Source of the DNA: Prevotella sp.
GTDB lineage: Bacteria; Bacteroidota; Bacteroidia; Bacteroidales; Bacteroidaceae
Reading direction: 5' to 3'
Assembly: GCA_003447235.1 (NCBI GenBank)
Contig: DLZV01000015.1
Coordinates: 1,461 to 26,034, forward strand
Length of the DNA: 24,574 nt
A program made the translations under genes and the position numbers. The notes beneath the pieces were generated by a model that made no database searches, was not told where the DNA came from, and saw nothing but the letters and a program-made list of their open reading frames with translations. Below are positions 7,868 to 14,151 of this stretch, piece by piece; position 1 is the stretch's first letter; the number at the start of each line of letters is the position of its first letter.

Positions 7868-8591
7868 CGTTCCCGACGAGTACGGCGACAACCCCCACGA
7901 GACGGGATCGATCCCGATGGAGTACGTATCGGGCAAATGCTGGCTGGTCGTCGTCCAGGGCGACAGCATGCGCGACTACGACCTCCACGAGGGCGACCGC
8001 CTGCTGGTGAGGACGCAGGACGTGGCGCGCTCGGGCGAGATCGTCGTGGCCCACTACGACGGCGGCCCTACCGTCAAGACCTACTTCGAGGACGAGGACG
8101 GGTCGAAGTGGCTCACGCCGGGCAACGACAAATACCAGGCCATGCGCATCGACGAGACGCACGAGTGTCGCATCTTCGGCGTGGTGCAGACGATCATCCA
8201 CGAGCACCCGCTGGGCGACCCTGCGACCTGTATCAGGTATGTGAGAAAGGCCAAGGAGGACGAGGGGGCGCAGCTCTCGCAGCAGACCATCGCCCGTGCG
8301 CTGAAGGAGACGCTGGGGTATATCCAGTGTAAGCGCCATTGGTTTGCCGTCTTCGCCGTGCTGCGCGACCTGCGGGTCGTCGACGGCCTCGGCGAGTTTG
8401 TCGACCTTCTGTCCGAGATTATGGGCGAGGAGGCTCCCGATCTCAACCTCAAGGACCTTGGGAGGCTCAACGTGATGAGTTTCAGAAAGCCCGTCCGCCT
8501 TTGGGACGAGAACGACTCTCCAGCCGCCTGTGGACGCTTCCAAGCTTATCGGGAGATAGCTCGTCGCTTCCACAAGAAGTTGCTGAAGTAG
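7839..8591 (+). CDS. S24 peptidase-fold protein (UmuD/LexA-like) with unknown C-terminal domain
   Basis: A 250-residue protein if started at ATG 7839. An upstream in-frame extension to 7602 reads through the terminator and is rejected. Residues 30-125 form an S24-type domain: Ser43 in VQGDSM and Lys80 in PTVKTY are 37 residues apart, the same spacing as the catalytic Ser-Lys pair of UmuD and LexA. Unlike LexA or phage repressors there is no N-terminal helix-turn-helix, and no Ala-Gly or Cys-Gly cleavage site is visible in the short N-terminus. Residues 128-250 are an unrecognised, probably helical domain rich in Arg and Trp. It is the first gene of the replication-like module and may act as a DNA-damage sensor or a UmuD-like partner; that role is inferred. 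Its first 29 bp are duplicated at 2994-3022. Confidence 0.75.
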   Translation: MHRDSRVREGVPDEYGDNPHETGSIPMEYVSGKCWLVVVQGDSMRDYDLHEGDRLLVRTQDVARSGEIVVAHYDGGPTVKTYFEDEDGSKWLTPGNDKYQAMRIDETHECRIFGVVQTIIHEHPLGDPATCIRYVRKAKEDEGAQLSQQTIARALKETLGYIQCKRHWFAVFAVLRDLRVVDGLGEFVDLLSEIMGEEAPDLNLKDLGRLNVMSFRKPVRLWDENDSPAACGRFQAYREIARRFHKKLLK

Positions 8592-8610
8592 GGGGGAAGG
8601 CTCGCTGAAA

Positions 8611-8714
8611 ACTTTCACCAAACTTTCACCAACTTTCACCAAACTTTCACCGAGGGACCCAAAAAGGGGTGAAAAAGTGGACTTCTTTCACTTTTTCTTT
8701 CACCAACTTTCACC
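8611..8714 (+). repeat. Iteron-like array of ACTTTCACC (10-11 bp period)
   Basis: ACTTTCACC occurs at 8611-8619, 8622-8630, 8632-8640 and 8643-8651 (steps of 11, 10 and 11 bp, about one helical turn), and again at 8706-8714. Between the fourth and fifth copies lies a hairpin of GAAAAAGTG (8671-8679) and CACTTTTTC (8689-8697). Repeats in phase with the DNA helix are typical of protein-binding arrays such as origins or operators. Confidence 0.75.
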
Positions 8715-8726
8715 CGACCCTTAAAA

Positions 8727-8759
8727 TTTCGTCGGGCACGAAAGATTCCCATACCTTTG
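8727..8759 (+). promoter_or_regulatory. Promoter of the OB-fold gene and module (TTTC - 21 bp - TACCTTTG)
   Basis: TACCTTTG at 8752-8759 with a near-consensus TTTC at 8727-8730. It has the same TACCTTTGCACC context as the ribF promoter. It lies just downstream of the ACTTTCACC array. Confidence 0.6.
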
Positions 8760-8993
8760 CACCGTCAGTTGAGACCAACGAGGCCCGCTGACGGTGCTGG
8801 TCTTTTATAGCCCTCATAGCGCCGTCTCGCCTCTTGCGCCCGCCAGCTGGCAAAGTAACAGGTCAAGAACAAAGGGGTCGCGAAAAGGCGCGACGTAAAA
8901 CGAGCGTTATGAGTATGTATTTCAGTTTCACGGTTTGGAGGTTTTTGTTTAGCCTCAGCATGAATTGTAGTAAAAAGGAAAAGTAAGCGCACG

Positions 8994-9275
8994 ATGGAAG
9001 GAAAGATTATGCGTGTGGTGCAGCAGGGCGAGGCCTTCGCTGTACAGAGTCAGAAGAGCGAGACGGGACAGGTGAAGAAGTGCAACATCCTGCTGCAGGA
9101 GCTCGGCGGGAAGTACGCCGACCAGTATGCCTGCACGATGCTGGGCAACGCGGCCACCTGCCGCTTCTCCCGGGACGAACTGGTGGCCGTCAGCCTCCGC
9201 TTCACGGTCAACGAGTATGAGGGCCGCCACTATCAGGACATCCTCGTGGCGGACATTCATCGCTTGAATCGGTGA
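8994..9275 (+). CDS. Small OB-fold protein, DUF3127-like (possible single-stranded DNA-binding protein)
   Basis: A 93-residue protein. The pattern GKI..V at the start, a central segment of beta strands (QVKKCNILLQEL, YACTMLGNAA) and the ending EGRHYQDILVADI resemble the DUF3127 family of Bacteroidetes, short OB-fold proteins often described as single-stranded-DNA-binding-like. ATG 8994 is chosen because the GKI strand begins directly after it; an AGGA lies about 15 bases upstream. The gene sits between two repeat arrays and upstream of the primase/helicase-like gene, which fits a role in DNA replication or repair. The family match is from memory of the pattern and is moderate. Confidence 0.6.
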   Translation: MEGKIMRVVQQGEAFAVQSQKSETGQVKKCNILLQELGGKYADQYACTMLGNAATCRFSRDELVAVSLRFTVNEYEGRHYQDILVADIHRLNR

Positions 9276-9285
9276 TTTATTTTTA

Positions 9286-9351
9286 ACATTAATCATCGTT
9301 AATCGAAACATTAATCATCGTCAATCGAGACATTAATCGGTCATTAATAGG
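9286..9351 (+). repeat. Three tandem 22-bp iteron-like repeats
   Basis: ACATTAATCATCG starts at 9286 and 9308, and ACATTAATCGG starts at 9330, giving an exact 22-bp period. Units 1 and 2 differ at two positions; unit 3 diverges in its second half. Each unit contains ATTAA/TTAAT-type inverted half-sites. Period, copy number and AT richness resemble plasmid iterons. Confidence 0.8.
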
Positions 9352-9369
9352 ATTGGCCCAAGGGCCAAT
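9352..9369. repeat. Perfect GC-rich palindrome next to the iterons
   Basis: ATTGGCCCAAGGGCCAAT, 8-bp arms around AA. It directly abuts the third 22-bp repeat. It could be a terminator-like hairpin for the OB-fold gene or part of an origin structure; no T-tract follows. Confidence 0.6.
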
Positions 9370-9545
9370 TTAGTGAACAGGAAAAGTAAAAATCTGAGTT
9401 GAGTACGAGGAGGATATTCCATGGTAAAGCGCGCAACAATCCACGTCTCTTCTCGCACAAAAATGAATCATCCGAAAAAATGGAGGACTTAGGGGAATAA
9501 AAAGAAAACAACAAATACAACCTATACAAGATTTTACAACCAAGT

Positions 9546-9553
9546 TACCTTTG
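9546..9553 (+). promoter_or_regulatory. Promoter -7 element TACCTTTG before the 131-residue protein gene
   Basis: TACCTTTG in the context TACCTTTGCAGG. No clear TTTG lies 19-21 bp upstream, so it is weaker than the others. If used, it gives a leader of nearly 290 nt containing the 80-bp repeats. Confidence 0.4.
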
Positions 9554-9630
9554 CAGGAAAAGCAGGTTGCAACATGTCCTGGCGAAGCTGTTGTTTCGGT
9601 TGTTTACCTTGCAGCAAGATTGCTCAAGAC

Positions 9631-9766
9631 GAAGCGTTGTTCATCGTTGTAAAAGTTGTTTTAGTTGTTTTCCCTACTCAGCAGGCAGTATCGAGGAATT
9701 TCGTCCTCGCGAAGCGTTGTTACATGTTGTAAAAGTTGTTTTAGTTGTTTTCCCTACTCAGCAGGC
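9631..9766 (+). repeat. GTTGT/CAGCAGG dispersed repeat, two tandem copies (80-bp period)
   Basis: GAAGCGTTGT at 9631 and 9711, and the block TCCCTACTCAGCAGGC ending at 9686 and 9766, are each exactly 80 bp apart. Inside each copy GTTGT recurs with a 9-bp step (GTTGTAAAA GTTGTTTTA GTTGTTTTC). A hairpin CGAGGA/TCCTCG (9692-9709) joins the copies. A partial copy lies just upstream at about 9586-9617. Confidence 0.75.
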
Positions 9767-9849
9767 TGCATCGAAACAATACGATACAACATTGTCGATT
9801 CACCTTCAGTGTCCCTCCGTCCCCAGGATGAAACAAAAACGATACAGTT

Positions 9850-10245
9850 ATGAATAAGAATAATAAAAACATCAACAGCAATCAGAACCATGGCGACCAT
9901 TGCCAGCATGTACAGATCGGCGGACAGGCTTACTACGACGACCGCAAGTATTTTCTTTTTTCGCCCGACGCACCCGTGCCGCAGGCCGTGGAGAGTTTTC
10001 GCAAGGCGGGCGTAGGCCAGCAGATGAGCGACGGGACGTTCGACTTCGTCGTGCGGCCCAAGGTGAAGAGCCGCAGCGTGCTGATCCGCAAGCTCGCCCA
10101 CGGACGCATCAGCAGGACGCAGGACAACGCCGTGCAACTGACGTTGAAGTTTTTCCGCACGGAGAACGTGATTATCGCCCAGGCCATCATGGACGAGGCG
10201 CAGGACGCCATCGACGCCCTGCTCAATGATCAACTGACGAAATAA
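9850..10245 (+). CDS. Hypothetical protein, 131 residues, upstream of the VirE/DUF3987 gene
   Basis: I do not recognise this protein. It begins with an Asn/Lys-rich low-complexity stretch with several His (residues 1-22), then a compact region containing IGGQAYYDDRKYFLFSPDAPVP, a positively charged centre (VRPKVKSRSVLIRKLAHGRIS) and an alpha-helical acidic end. The basic centre would suit nucleic-acid binding, but this is inference. It ends 19 bp before the ATG of the primase/helicase-like gene and is almost certainly in the same operon. There is no signal peptide or membrane segment. Codon use and GC content agree with the next gene, supporting it as real. Confidence 0.6.
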   Translation: MNKNNKNINSNQNHGDHCQHVQIGGQAYYDDRKYFLFSPDAPVPQAVESFRKAGVGQQMSDGTFDFVVRPKVKSRSVLIRKLAHGRISRTQDNAVQLTLKFFRTENVIIAQAIMDEAQDAIDALLNDQLTK

Positions 10246-10250
10246 AAGAA

Positions 10251-10256
10251 AGGAGG
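10251..10256 (+). promoter_or_regulatory. Strong Shine-Dalgarno AGGAGG before the VirE/DUF3987 gene
   Basis: AGGAGG eight bases before ATG 10265. Such a full match is uncommon in Bacteroidetes, where most genes lack a strong ribosome binding site, and it fixes the start codon. Confidence 0.75.
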
Positions 10257-10264
10257 AAACTATC

Positions 10265-12808
10265 ATGAGTGTACACTTGATATATTATCAGCAGGGCCAC
10301 AAGATGATGGAGGCCGTGGCGACCGAGGAGGCCTACCGCCGCTATCGCGACAGTCAGACGCAGGCGCGCCTGATGGAGGCGATCCGCCATCCGAAGCCCG
10401 AGACGGACGTATCGGCAGCGAAACGCAAGCTGGTGCAGTTCAACTACTCCTGCCTGCCCACGGAGGACGGTTGCCTCAAGGGGGCGAAGCGACTGAGCAA
10501 GTCGGTCGGCATGGACATCGACCACCTGAGCGCCGACGAGGTGGAGCTGGTGGCCGCCACGGCCATCGACAAGAAGGACGAGCTGGGCCTGCTCATGCTG
10601 GAGCGCAGCGCGCGCGGAGGCGGCCTCCATCTCGTCTTCCGCCGTCATCCCGAGATGGACCAGGAGGCCAATCTGCGCTGGGCCTCCGACCTGCTCGGCG
10701 TGGAGTATGACGCTGGCGCGAAGGACATCACCCGCGTCTTCTTCGCCACCACGTCCGAGGACCTGCTCTATCTCCACGAGGACCTTTTCGACAACGGGGA
10801 ATGTGAGTCGTTCGCGGGCTCAGAGGCTACTTTCGCGGGCTCAGAGGCTGCTTTCACGAACGTGGAGGCTACTTTCGCGGGTTCGGAGACTACTTCCACG
10901 AACAAAGAGGCTACTTCCACGGCCTCGGAGGCTACTTCCGAGACGGAGGCAGACCAGGCCCAGCCAGCGGCTGCCAAGGCCTCAGAGACCACAGCAGCCT
11001 CCCGCCCAGCCAACCATCCGCTGGAGGCGGGCGAGGACGCCAAGGAGCAGAAAGACGAGAAGGGCGAGAAGACGGCCTCAGAGGAGAAGCCTTTGTGCTA
11101 CAAGGGCATTCCCTACGACCGCATCATCGAGAAGTGGTGGGCCTTCTACAACGAGGGCGATCACCCCATACGCTCCAACCGCAACACGCTCACCTTCGTG
11201 CTGGCCGTCAACCTGCGCCACATCTGCGACTCCGACCCGCTGCTGCTGGACCGCATCATCCCCTGCTACGACGGATTTCCCGAGGCGGAGAAAATGGCCT
11301 GCATCCGGTCGGCCCTGGGCGAGAAGATCACGCAGATGCCACGGCGGCTGAAGGACGTGCTGACGGCCGTGCGCCAGGACATGAGGGCCGAGCCCAGGGA
11401 GGAGGACGAGGAGGAGACCATCGCGCAGGACGACCTCCAATACTACGACGCGCTGCCCAAGATGCCGCAGGGCGTGAGGGAGAGCATCAGCGCCGTGGGC
11501 CCGCATCTCGCCATGCCCGCCATCTTCGCCATCACGCCGGCCATCGGCATGCTCGCCACGGGCGTGCGCGTATTGATCCACGGCAAGCCCTCGCAGCTCA
11601 ACCTCATCAGCTACATCGCCGGCGACTTCGCCTCGGGCAAGGGCAGTCTCGACCCCATCATGGCGGCCTGGCTCGCGGAGGTGAAAATGGTGGACAAGGG
11701 CTACTTGGAGGCGGAGGAGGAATGGCGCGCACGCAAGCGGGCGGCCAAGAACAAGAAGGAGCAGCCCGAGGACCCGAAGTATCCCGTGCGCTGCCTGACG
11801 CTCAACACCACCGTGGCCAACCTGGCCGACCGTCTGGCCAACACCCAGGGCAAGCACGCCTTCTCCTTCACGCCCGAGGCAGACACCGTGGCGCAGAAAT
11901 GGCGCACGGCGATGAGCGACTTCTCCGTCATGCTGCGCCAGGCCTACGACGGCACGCCCTACGACCGCGAGGCAAAGTCGGCAGAGGCCGTCAACGTGCA
12001 TATCGACAAACTGCTGTGGAACGTCGTGATGTGTGGCACGCCCGACGCGCTCTACCGCGTCATCACCAACTACACGGACGGCTTTCAGAGCCGTGTGGCC
12101 CTGGCACGCACGCCCGACAACACCTTCTCGCCGCTCTCGGAGAGCCTCTTCTTGCTCACCGAGAGCCAACAAATGAAGATCCAGCAGGTGGCCCATCTGT
12201 TGCCCCTGATGAGTGGCGACGTTGACCTGCCCAAACTGGAGAAGAAGGGCCGCGACTGGCTGGAGCGCATCCGCATCGAGACGCTCAAAAGCTACGACAA
12301 GACCAAGGCGCGCCAGCGCTTCCGCACCTGCCCCACGGCCATGCGCATGATGACCTGCCTGATGCTCTGTCGTGTGGCGGAGCAGATGATCCAAAGCTAC
12401 GGAGAGCAGGGAGCGGAGACGCGGCTGAAGGCCGAGCCCGACCTGTGGAAGACCATGCTACAGCGCCAGCAGACGCCGCAGATGCTCGCCGCCTTCGACG
12501 TGCTGGCCGACTACATGATCGACAACGCCATGCTCTTCTTTCGCGAGCGCATCGAGACGGCGTTTCGCTCGGGCTCCTATGTCTCGTCGGGGAAGGCACG
12601 CTCCCGCAAGAGCAAGAACGACTCCATCTATGAGGAACTGGCCGACAGATTTACCACCGAGGAGGCCTATGGAGTATCCGTCGGCATCAGGGGCGGCGAT
12701 ATCTCGAATGGCAGCGTGCGCACCATGCTCAGCCGATGGGAGCAGCAGGGAATGGTCGAGAGGATCGAAAGAGGGGTTTACAAGAAATCTCACTATGGAG
12801 ACGTGTAG
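10265..12808 (+). CDS. VirE N-terminal domain and DUF3987 primase/helicase-like protein
   Basis: An 847-residue protein. Residues ~35-170 resemble the VirE_N/BT4734-like domain (segments VGMDIDHLS and SARGGGLHLVFRRHPEMD). Residues ~179-275 are a low-complexity acidic linker built from repeats of the EATFAGSEA type. Residues ~276-380 form a helical middle region. From ~385 onward the sequence fits DUF3987, with a P-loop-like GDFASGKGS at 453-461 and a conserved TPEADTVAQKW segment. A winged helix closes the protein at about 792-845. Related proteins sit on Bacteroidales chromosomes and phage-like elements and are thought to be primase/helicase-type replication proteins; activity is not proven. 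The P-loop has Gly where Ser/Thr usually follows the Lys. It follows the unknown 131-residue gene in the same operon. Confidence 0.85.
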   Translation: MSVHLIYYQQGHKMMEAVATEEAYRRYRDSQTQARLMEAIRHPKPETDVSAAKRKLVQFNYSCLPTEDGCLKGAKRLSKSVGMDIDHLSADEVELVAATAIDKKDELGLLMLERSARGGGLHLVFRRHPEMDQEANLRWASDLLGVEYDAGAKDITRVFFATTSEDLLYLHEDLFDNGECESFAGSEATFAGSEAAFTNVEATFAGSETTSTNKEATSTASEATSETEADQAQPAAAKASETTAASRPANHPLEAGEDAKEQKDEKGEKTASEEKPLCYKGIPYDRIIEKWWAFYNEGDHPIRSNRNTLTFVLAVNLRHICDSDPLLLDRIIPCYDGFPEAEKMACIRSALGEKITQMPRRLKDVLTAVRQDMRAEPREEDEEETIAQDDLQYYDALPKMPQGVRESISAVGPHLAMPAIFAITPAIGMLATGVRVLIHGKPSQLNLISYIAGDFASGKGSLDPIMAAWLAEVKMVDKGYLEAEEEWRARKRAAKNKKEQPEDPKYPVRCLTLNTTVANLADRLANTQGKHAFSFTPEADTVAQKWRTAMSDFSVMLRQAYDGTPYDREAKSAEAVNVHIDKLLWNVVMCGTPDALYRVITNYTDGFQSRVALARTPDNTFSPLSESLFLLTESQQMKIQQVAHLLPLMSGDVDLPKLEKKGRDWLERIRIETLKSYDKTKARQRFRTCPTAMRMMTCLMLCRVAEQMIQSYGEQGAETRLKAEPDLWKTMLQRQQTPQMLAAFDVLADYMIDNAMLFFRERIETAFRSGSYVSSGKARSRKSKNDSIYEELADRFTTEEAYGVSVGIRGGDISNGSVRTMLSRWEQQGMVERIERGVYKKSHYGDV
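10801..10945 (+). repeat. In-frame minisatellite in the VirE/DUF3987 linker
   Basis: Imperfect tandem units of about 24-27 bp built on GAGGCTACTTTCGCGGG encode the EATFAGS-like repeats. Copies differ by substitutions but keep the reading frame. Confidence 0.6.
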
Positions 12809-12925
12809 TCACCCATCGCCAGCAATTGCCACCAATTGCCAGCATCGCCACCAATTGCCGCCAATCGCCAGCATCGCCACCATCGTTACATTGTTACATT
12901 GTTACATGTTACATGTTACGTTAAG
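12809..12925 (+). repeat. Low-complexity tandem repeat plus heptamer array after the VirE/DUF3987 gene
   Basis: 12816-12884 consists of alternating ATCGCCACC- and AATTGCCAG-like units of 9-10 bp. It runs into the ATGTTAC heptamer array 12885-12925, which ends GTTACGTTAAG like the copies at 461-495 and 15342-15374. No gene. Confidence 0.65.
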
Positions 12926-12969
12926 GCGATTCTCACTTCGCACTTCTGCTGCCTCGGGCTCTGCCAAAT

Positions 12970-13030
12970 CATCAAAACAACGATCATCAAAACGGTCATC
13001 AAAAACAAAACATCAAAAAAGGAGAACAAA
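12970..13030 (+). repeat. CATCAAAA leader repeats and Shine-Dalgarno of the M15 gene
   Basis: CATCAAAA occurs at 12970, 12985, 12997 and 13011, followed by AAGGAG about ten bases before ATG 13034. No TAnnTTTG promoter is present, so the gene is probably transcribed from upstream. Confidence 0.45.
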
Positions 13031-13033
13031 ACC

Positions 13034-13471
13034 ATGTCACTTATACTGTCAGAACACTTCCGCCTCGCAGAGTTTACCACCTCCCTCGTCGCCGTCACGC
13101 GGCGCATAGACAACACGCCGCCCCTCCCGGCCATCTGCAACCTCCAGCAGCTCTGCCTCCACGTCCTGGAGCCGCTGCGGGCCCATCTCGGCCACGCCGT
13201 CCGCATCAACAGCGGCTACCGCTCGGCGAAGCTCAACGCCGCCGTCGGGGGCGTGAAAACCTCGGACCACACGCGCGGCTGCGCCGCCGACATCTTTGTC
13301 CCCGACGTCAAGACGGGCCGCCAGTGGTTTGCCTGGATGATGGACAACCTCCCGTTTGACCAGCTCATCTGGGAGACTGCCTCCAAGGGCCAGGCCCAGT
13401 GGATACACGTCGGCTACCGGGGCGCGGGGCGCAACCGCCAGCAGGTGATCGGCCACCTCGTGAAGCACTAA
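13034..13471 (+). CDS. Peptidase M15 family protein (endolysin-like D-Ala-D-Ala-type peptidase)
   Basis: A 145-residue single-domain protein matching peptidase M15_3. It starts with SEHFRLAEFTTS, has a helical VLEPLRAHLG segment, then INSGYRSAKLNAAVGG and the zinc-site residues His79 and Asp86 (SDHTRGCAADI) and His125 (WIHVGY). Such zinc enzymes cut peptide bonds in peptidoglycan stem peptides and are common as phage endolysins in Bacteroidales. ATG 13034 is preceded by AAGGAG and gives the normal family start; the longer open frame upstream translates repeats. No signal peptide or holin is seen, so export is unexplained. It closes the replication-like module and is followed by a dispersed repeat and a long hairpin. 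Confidence 0.88.
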   Translation: MSLILSEHFRLAEFTTSLVAVTRRIDNTPPLPAICNLQQLCLHVLEPLRAHLGHAVRINSGYRSAKLNAAVGGVKTSDHTRGCAADIFVPDVKTGRQWFAWMMDNLPFDQLIWETASKGQAQWIHVGYRGAGRNRQQVIGHLVKH

Positions 13472-13486
13472 CCAAGTGGTGGTTCG

Positions 13487-13513
13487 TCCGAGATTTCGAG
13501 CGACACACGAAGT
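13487..13513 (+). repeat. 27-bp dispersed repeat (TCCGAYATTT family), copy 2
   Basis: Starts TCCGAGATTTCGAGCGAC, 16 bp after the M15 stop codon. 21 of 27 bases match the copy at 2906-2932. Confidence 0.55.
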
Positions 13514-13532
13514 GGTGTAAGCATCAACTCGC

Positions 13533-13569
13533 CATGAGCAGAACTTGAGCAAGCTCAGTTCTGCTCATG
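13533..13569 (+). terminator. Long hairpin after the M15 gene, possible terminator
   Basis: CATGAGCAGAACTTGAGC (13533-13550) pairs with GCTCAGTTCTGCTCATG (13553-13569) with one bulged T and a 2-nt loop. There is no T-tract, so termination is uncertain; it may instead be a 3' stabilising structure or a binding site. Confidence 0.5.
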
Positions 13570-13748
13570 ACTTACCCAAAGATTTGTGTCATGTTGTTGC
13601 CTCCTGACTTCGTCACTATAAAAGCCGCTATTTTAGAATTGTCTAATAAATAGGACTTTATAACATAGCTTGTATGGCCGATATTCTCTTTGTCGAAGCA
13701 TTTTGGCTTGCCTTATTCAACGATAAAGTTGAATTTATTGGCTTTTTC

Positions 13749-13779
13749 TTGCCATATTCAGACAAAAGCATTAACTTTG
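13749..13779 (+). promoter_or_regulatory. Promoter of the MqsR/SocA operon (TTG - 20 bp - TAACTTTG)
   Basis: TAACTTTG at 13772-13779 with TTG at 13749-13751. The leader is short and an AGGAG (13793-13797) stands only three bases before ATG 13801. Confidence 0.6.
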
Positions 13780-13800
13780 CACGCAAAACAACAGGAGATT

Positions 13801-14148
13801 ATGGCTACAAAGGAAGAAGTAGAATTGTTTCTCTCCAAATTCATTCAAAAGGTAAAGGTATTCGGCATTGTCTTTCGTGACGACAGGGGCAAGAATATGC
13901 AGACTCTTTTGGAACTGGAGATAACGCCTAAATACCGGGAAGATGTCATCATGAACCTTGACTCCGAAGACTACGTGGAAGGACCGATAGAGGACACCTT
14001 AAATAAAAAAGGAGAAATGTGGGTATTCGGAAAAGAGGTTAGCGGACGTGACATATATATAAAGATTTCAATGGGCATCAGTAATTCAAGTGCCATTTGT
14101 ATCTCTTTTCACATAGCAGAATATCGTATCACATATAAATTCAAGTAA
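13801..14148 (+). CDS. MqsR-like toxin of a type II toxin-antitoxin system
   Basis: A 115-residue protein of a family commonly paired with MqsA/SocA-type antitoxins. The recognisable parts are KVFGIVFRDDRGKN, LEITPKYREDVI, the segment ending MWVFGKEVSGRDIYIKISMG, and the C-terminal ICISFHIAEYRITYKF, which resembles the strand pattern of MqsR/RelE-fold RNases. The toxin would cleave mRNA during stress; this is inferred from the family. ATG 13801 is the usual family start and follows directly on the promoter. The antitoxin gene begins three bases after its stop, the toxin-first order seen in mqsRA and higBA. GC content is well below that of the neighbouring modules. Assignment to MqsR rather than another RelE-like toxin is moderate. 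Confidence 0.65.
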   Translation: MATKEEVELFLSKFIQKVKVFGIVFRDDRGKNMQTLLELEITPKYREDVIMNLDSEDYVEGPIEDTLNKKGEMWVFGKEVSGRDIYIKISMGISNSSAICISFHIAEYRITYKFK

Positions 14149-14151
14149 GTC

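Larger units (their letters stand above)
8592..8993. other. Intergenic control region of the replication-like module
   Basis: No gene. It contains the ACTTTCACC array, a 9-bp hairpin at 8671-8697, a promoter at 8727-8759, an inverted repeat CACCGTCAG/CTGACGGTG (8760-8768 and 8788-8796) immediately at the predicted transcription start, and a hairpin GTCGCG/CGCGAC at 8877-8894. The arrangement suggests a regulated leader of about 230 nt ahead of the OB-fold gene. Confidence 0.55.
9276..9849. other. 574-bp intergenic region with iterons, palindrome, promoter and 80-bp tandem repeat
   Basis: No protein gene is supported. In order it holds three 22-bp direct repeats (9286-9351), an 18-bp GC-rich palindrome (9352-9369), an A-rich stretch, a TACCTTTG element (9546-9553), and two copies of an 80-bp repeat of the GTTGT/CAGCAGG family. 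The two overlapping open frames at 9567-9857 are translations of the repeats and are rejected. Confidence 0.6.
13472..13771. other. Intergenic region between the M15 gene and the MqsR/SocA operon
   Basis: Contains the TCCGAYATTT-family repeat, the hairpin at 13533-13569 and an AT-rich segment leading to the promoter of the toxin-antitoxin operon. The in-frame open sequence upstream of ATG 13801 spans the promoter and is rejected as coding. GC content falls sharply here, marking the left edge of the low-GC toxin-antitoxin segment. Confidence 0.55.

Noticed and set aside
8611..8714. CRISPR array
   Set aside because: The repeats are 9 bp with 1-2 bp gaps and there are no spacers or cas genes.
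9631..9766. CRISPR-like repeat with 80-bp period
   Set aside because: There are only two copies, the sequence between the cores is also related, and the family is dispersed in both orientations.
9567..9857. Open frames across the 80-bp tandem repeats
   Set aside because: They translate the repeat (FSCFPYSAG repeated) and lack any other coding evidence.
11078..12394. 438-codon minus-strand open frame opposite the VirE/DUF3987 gene
   Set aside because: Its composition is rich in His/Leu/Val/Gly as expected for the antisense of GC-rich coding DNA, and it has no domain.
12836..13033. Upstream extension of the M15 endolysin-like gene
   Set aside because: It translates low-complexity repeats; AAGGAG followed by ATG 13034 fits the family start.
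13690..13800. Extension of the MqsR-like toxin upstream
   Set aside because: It spans the TAACTTTG promoter; the family start is ATG 13801.
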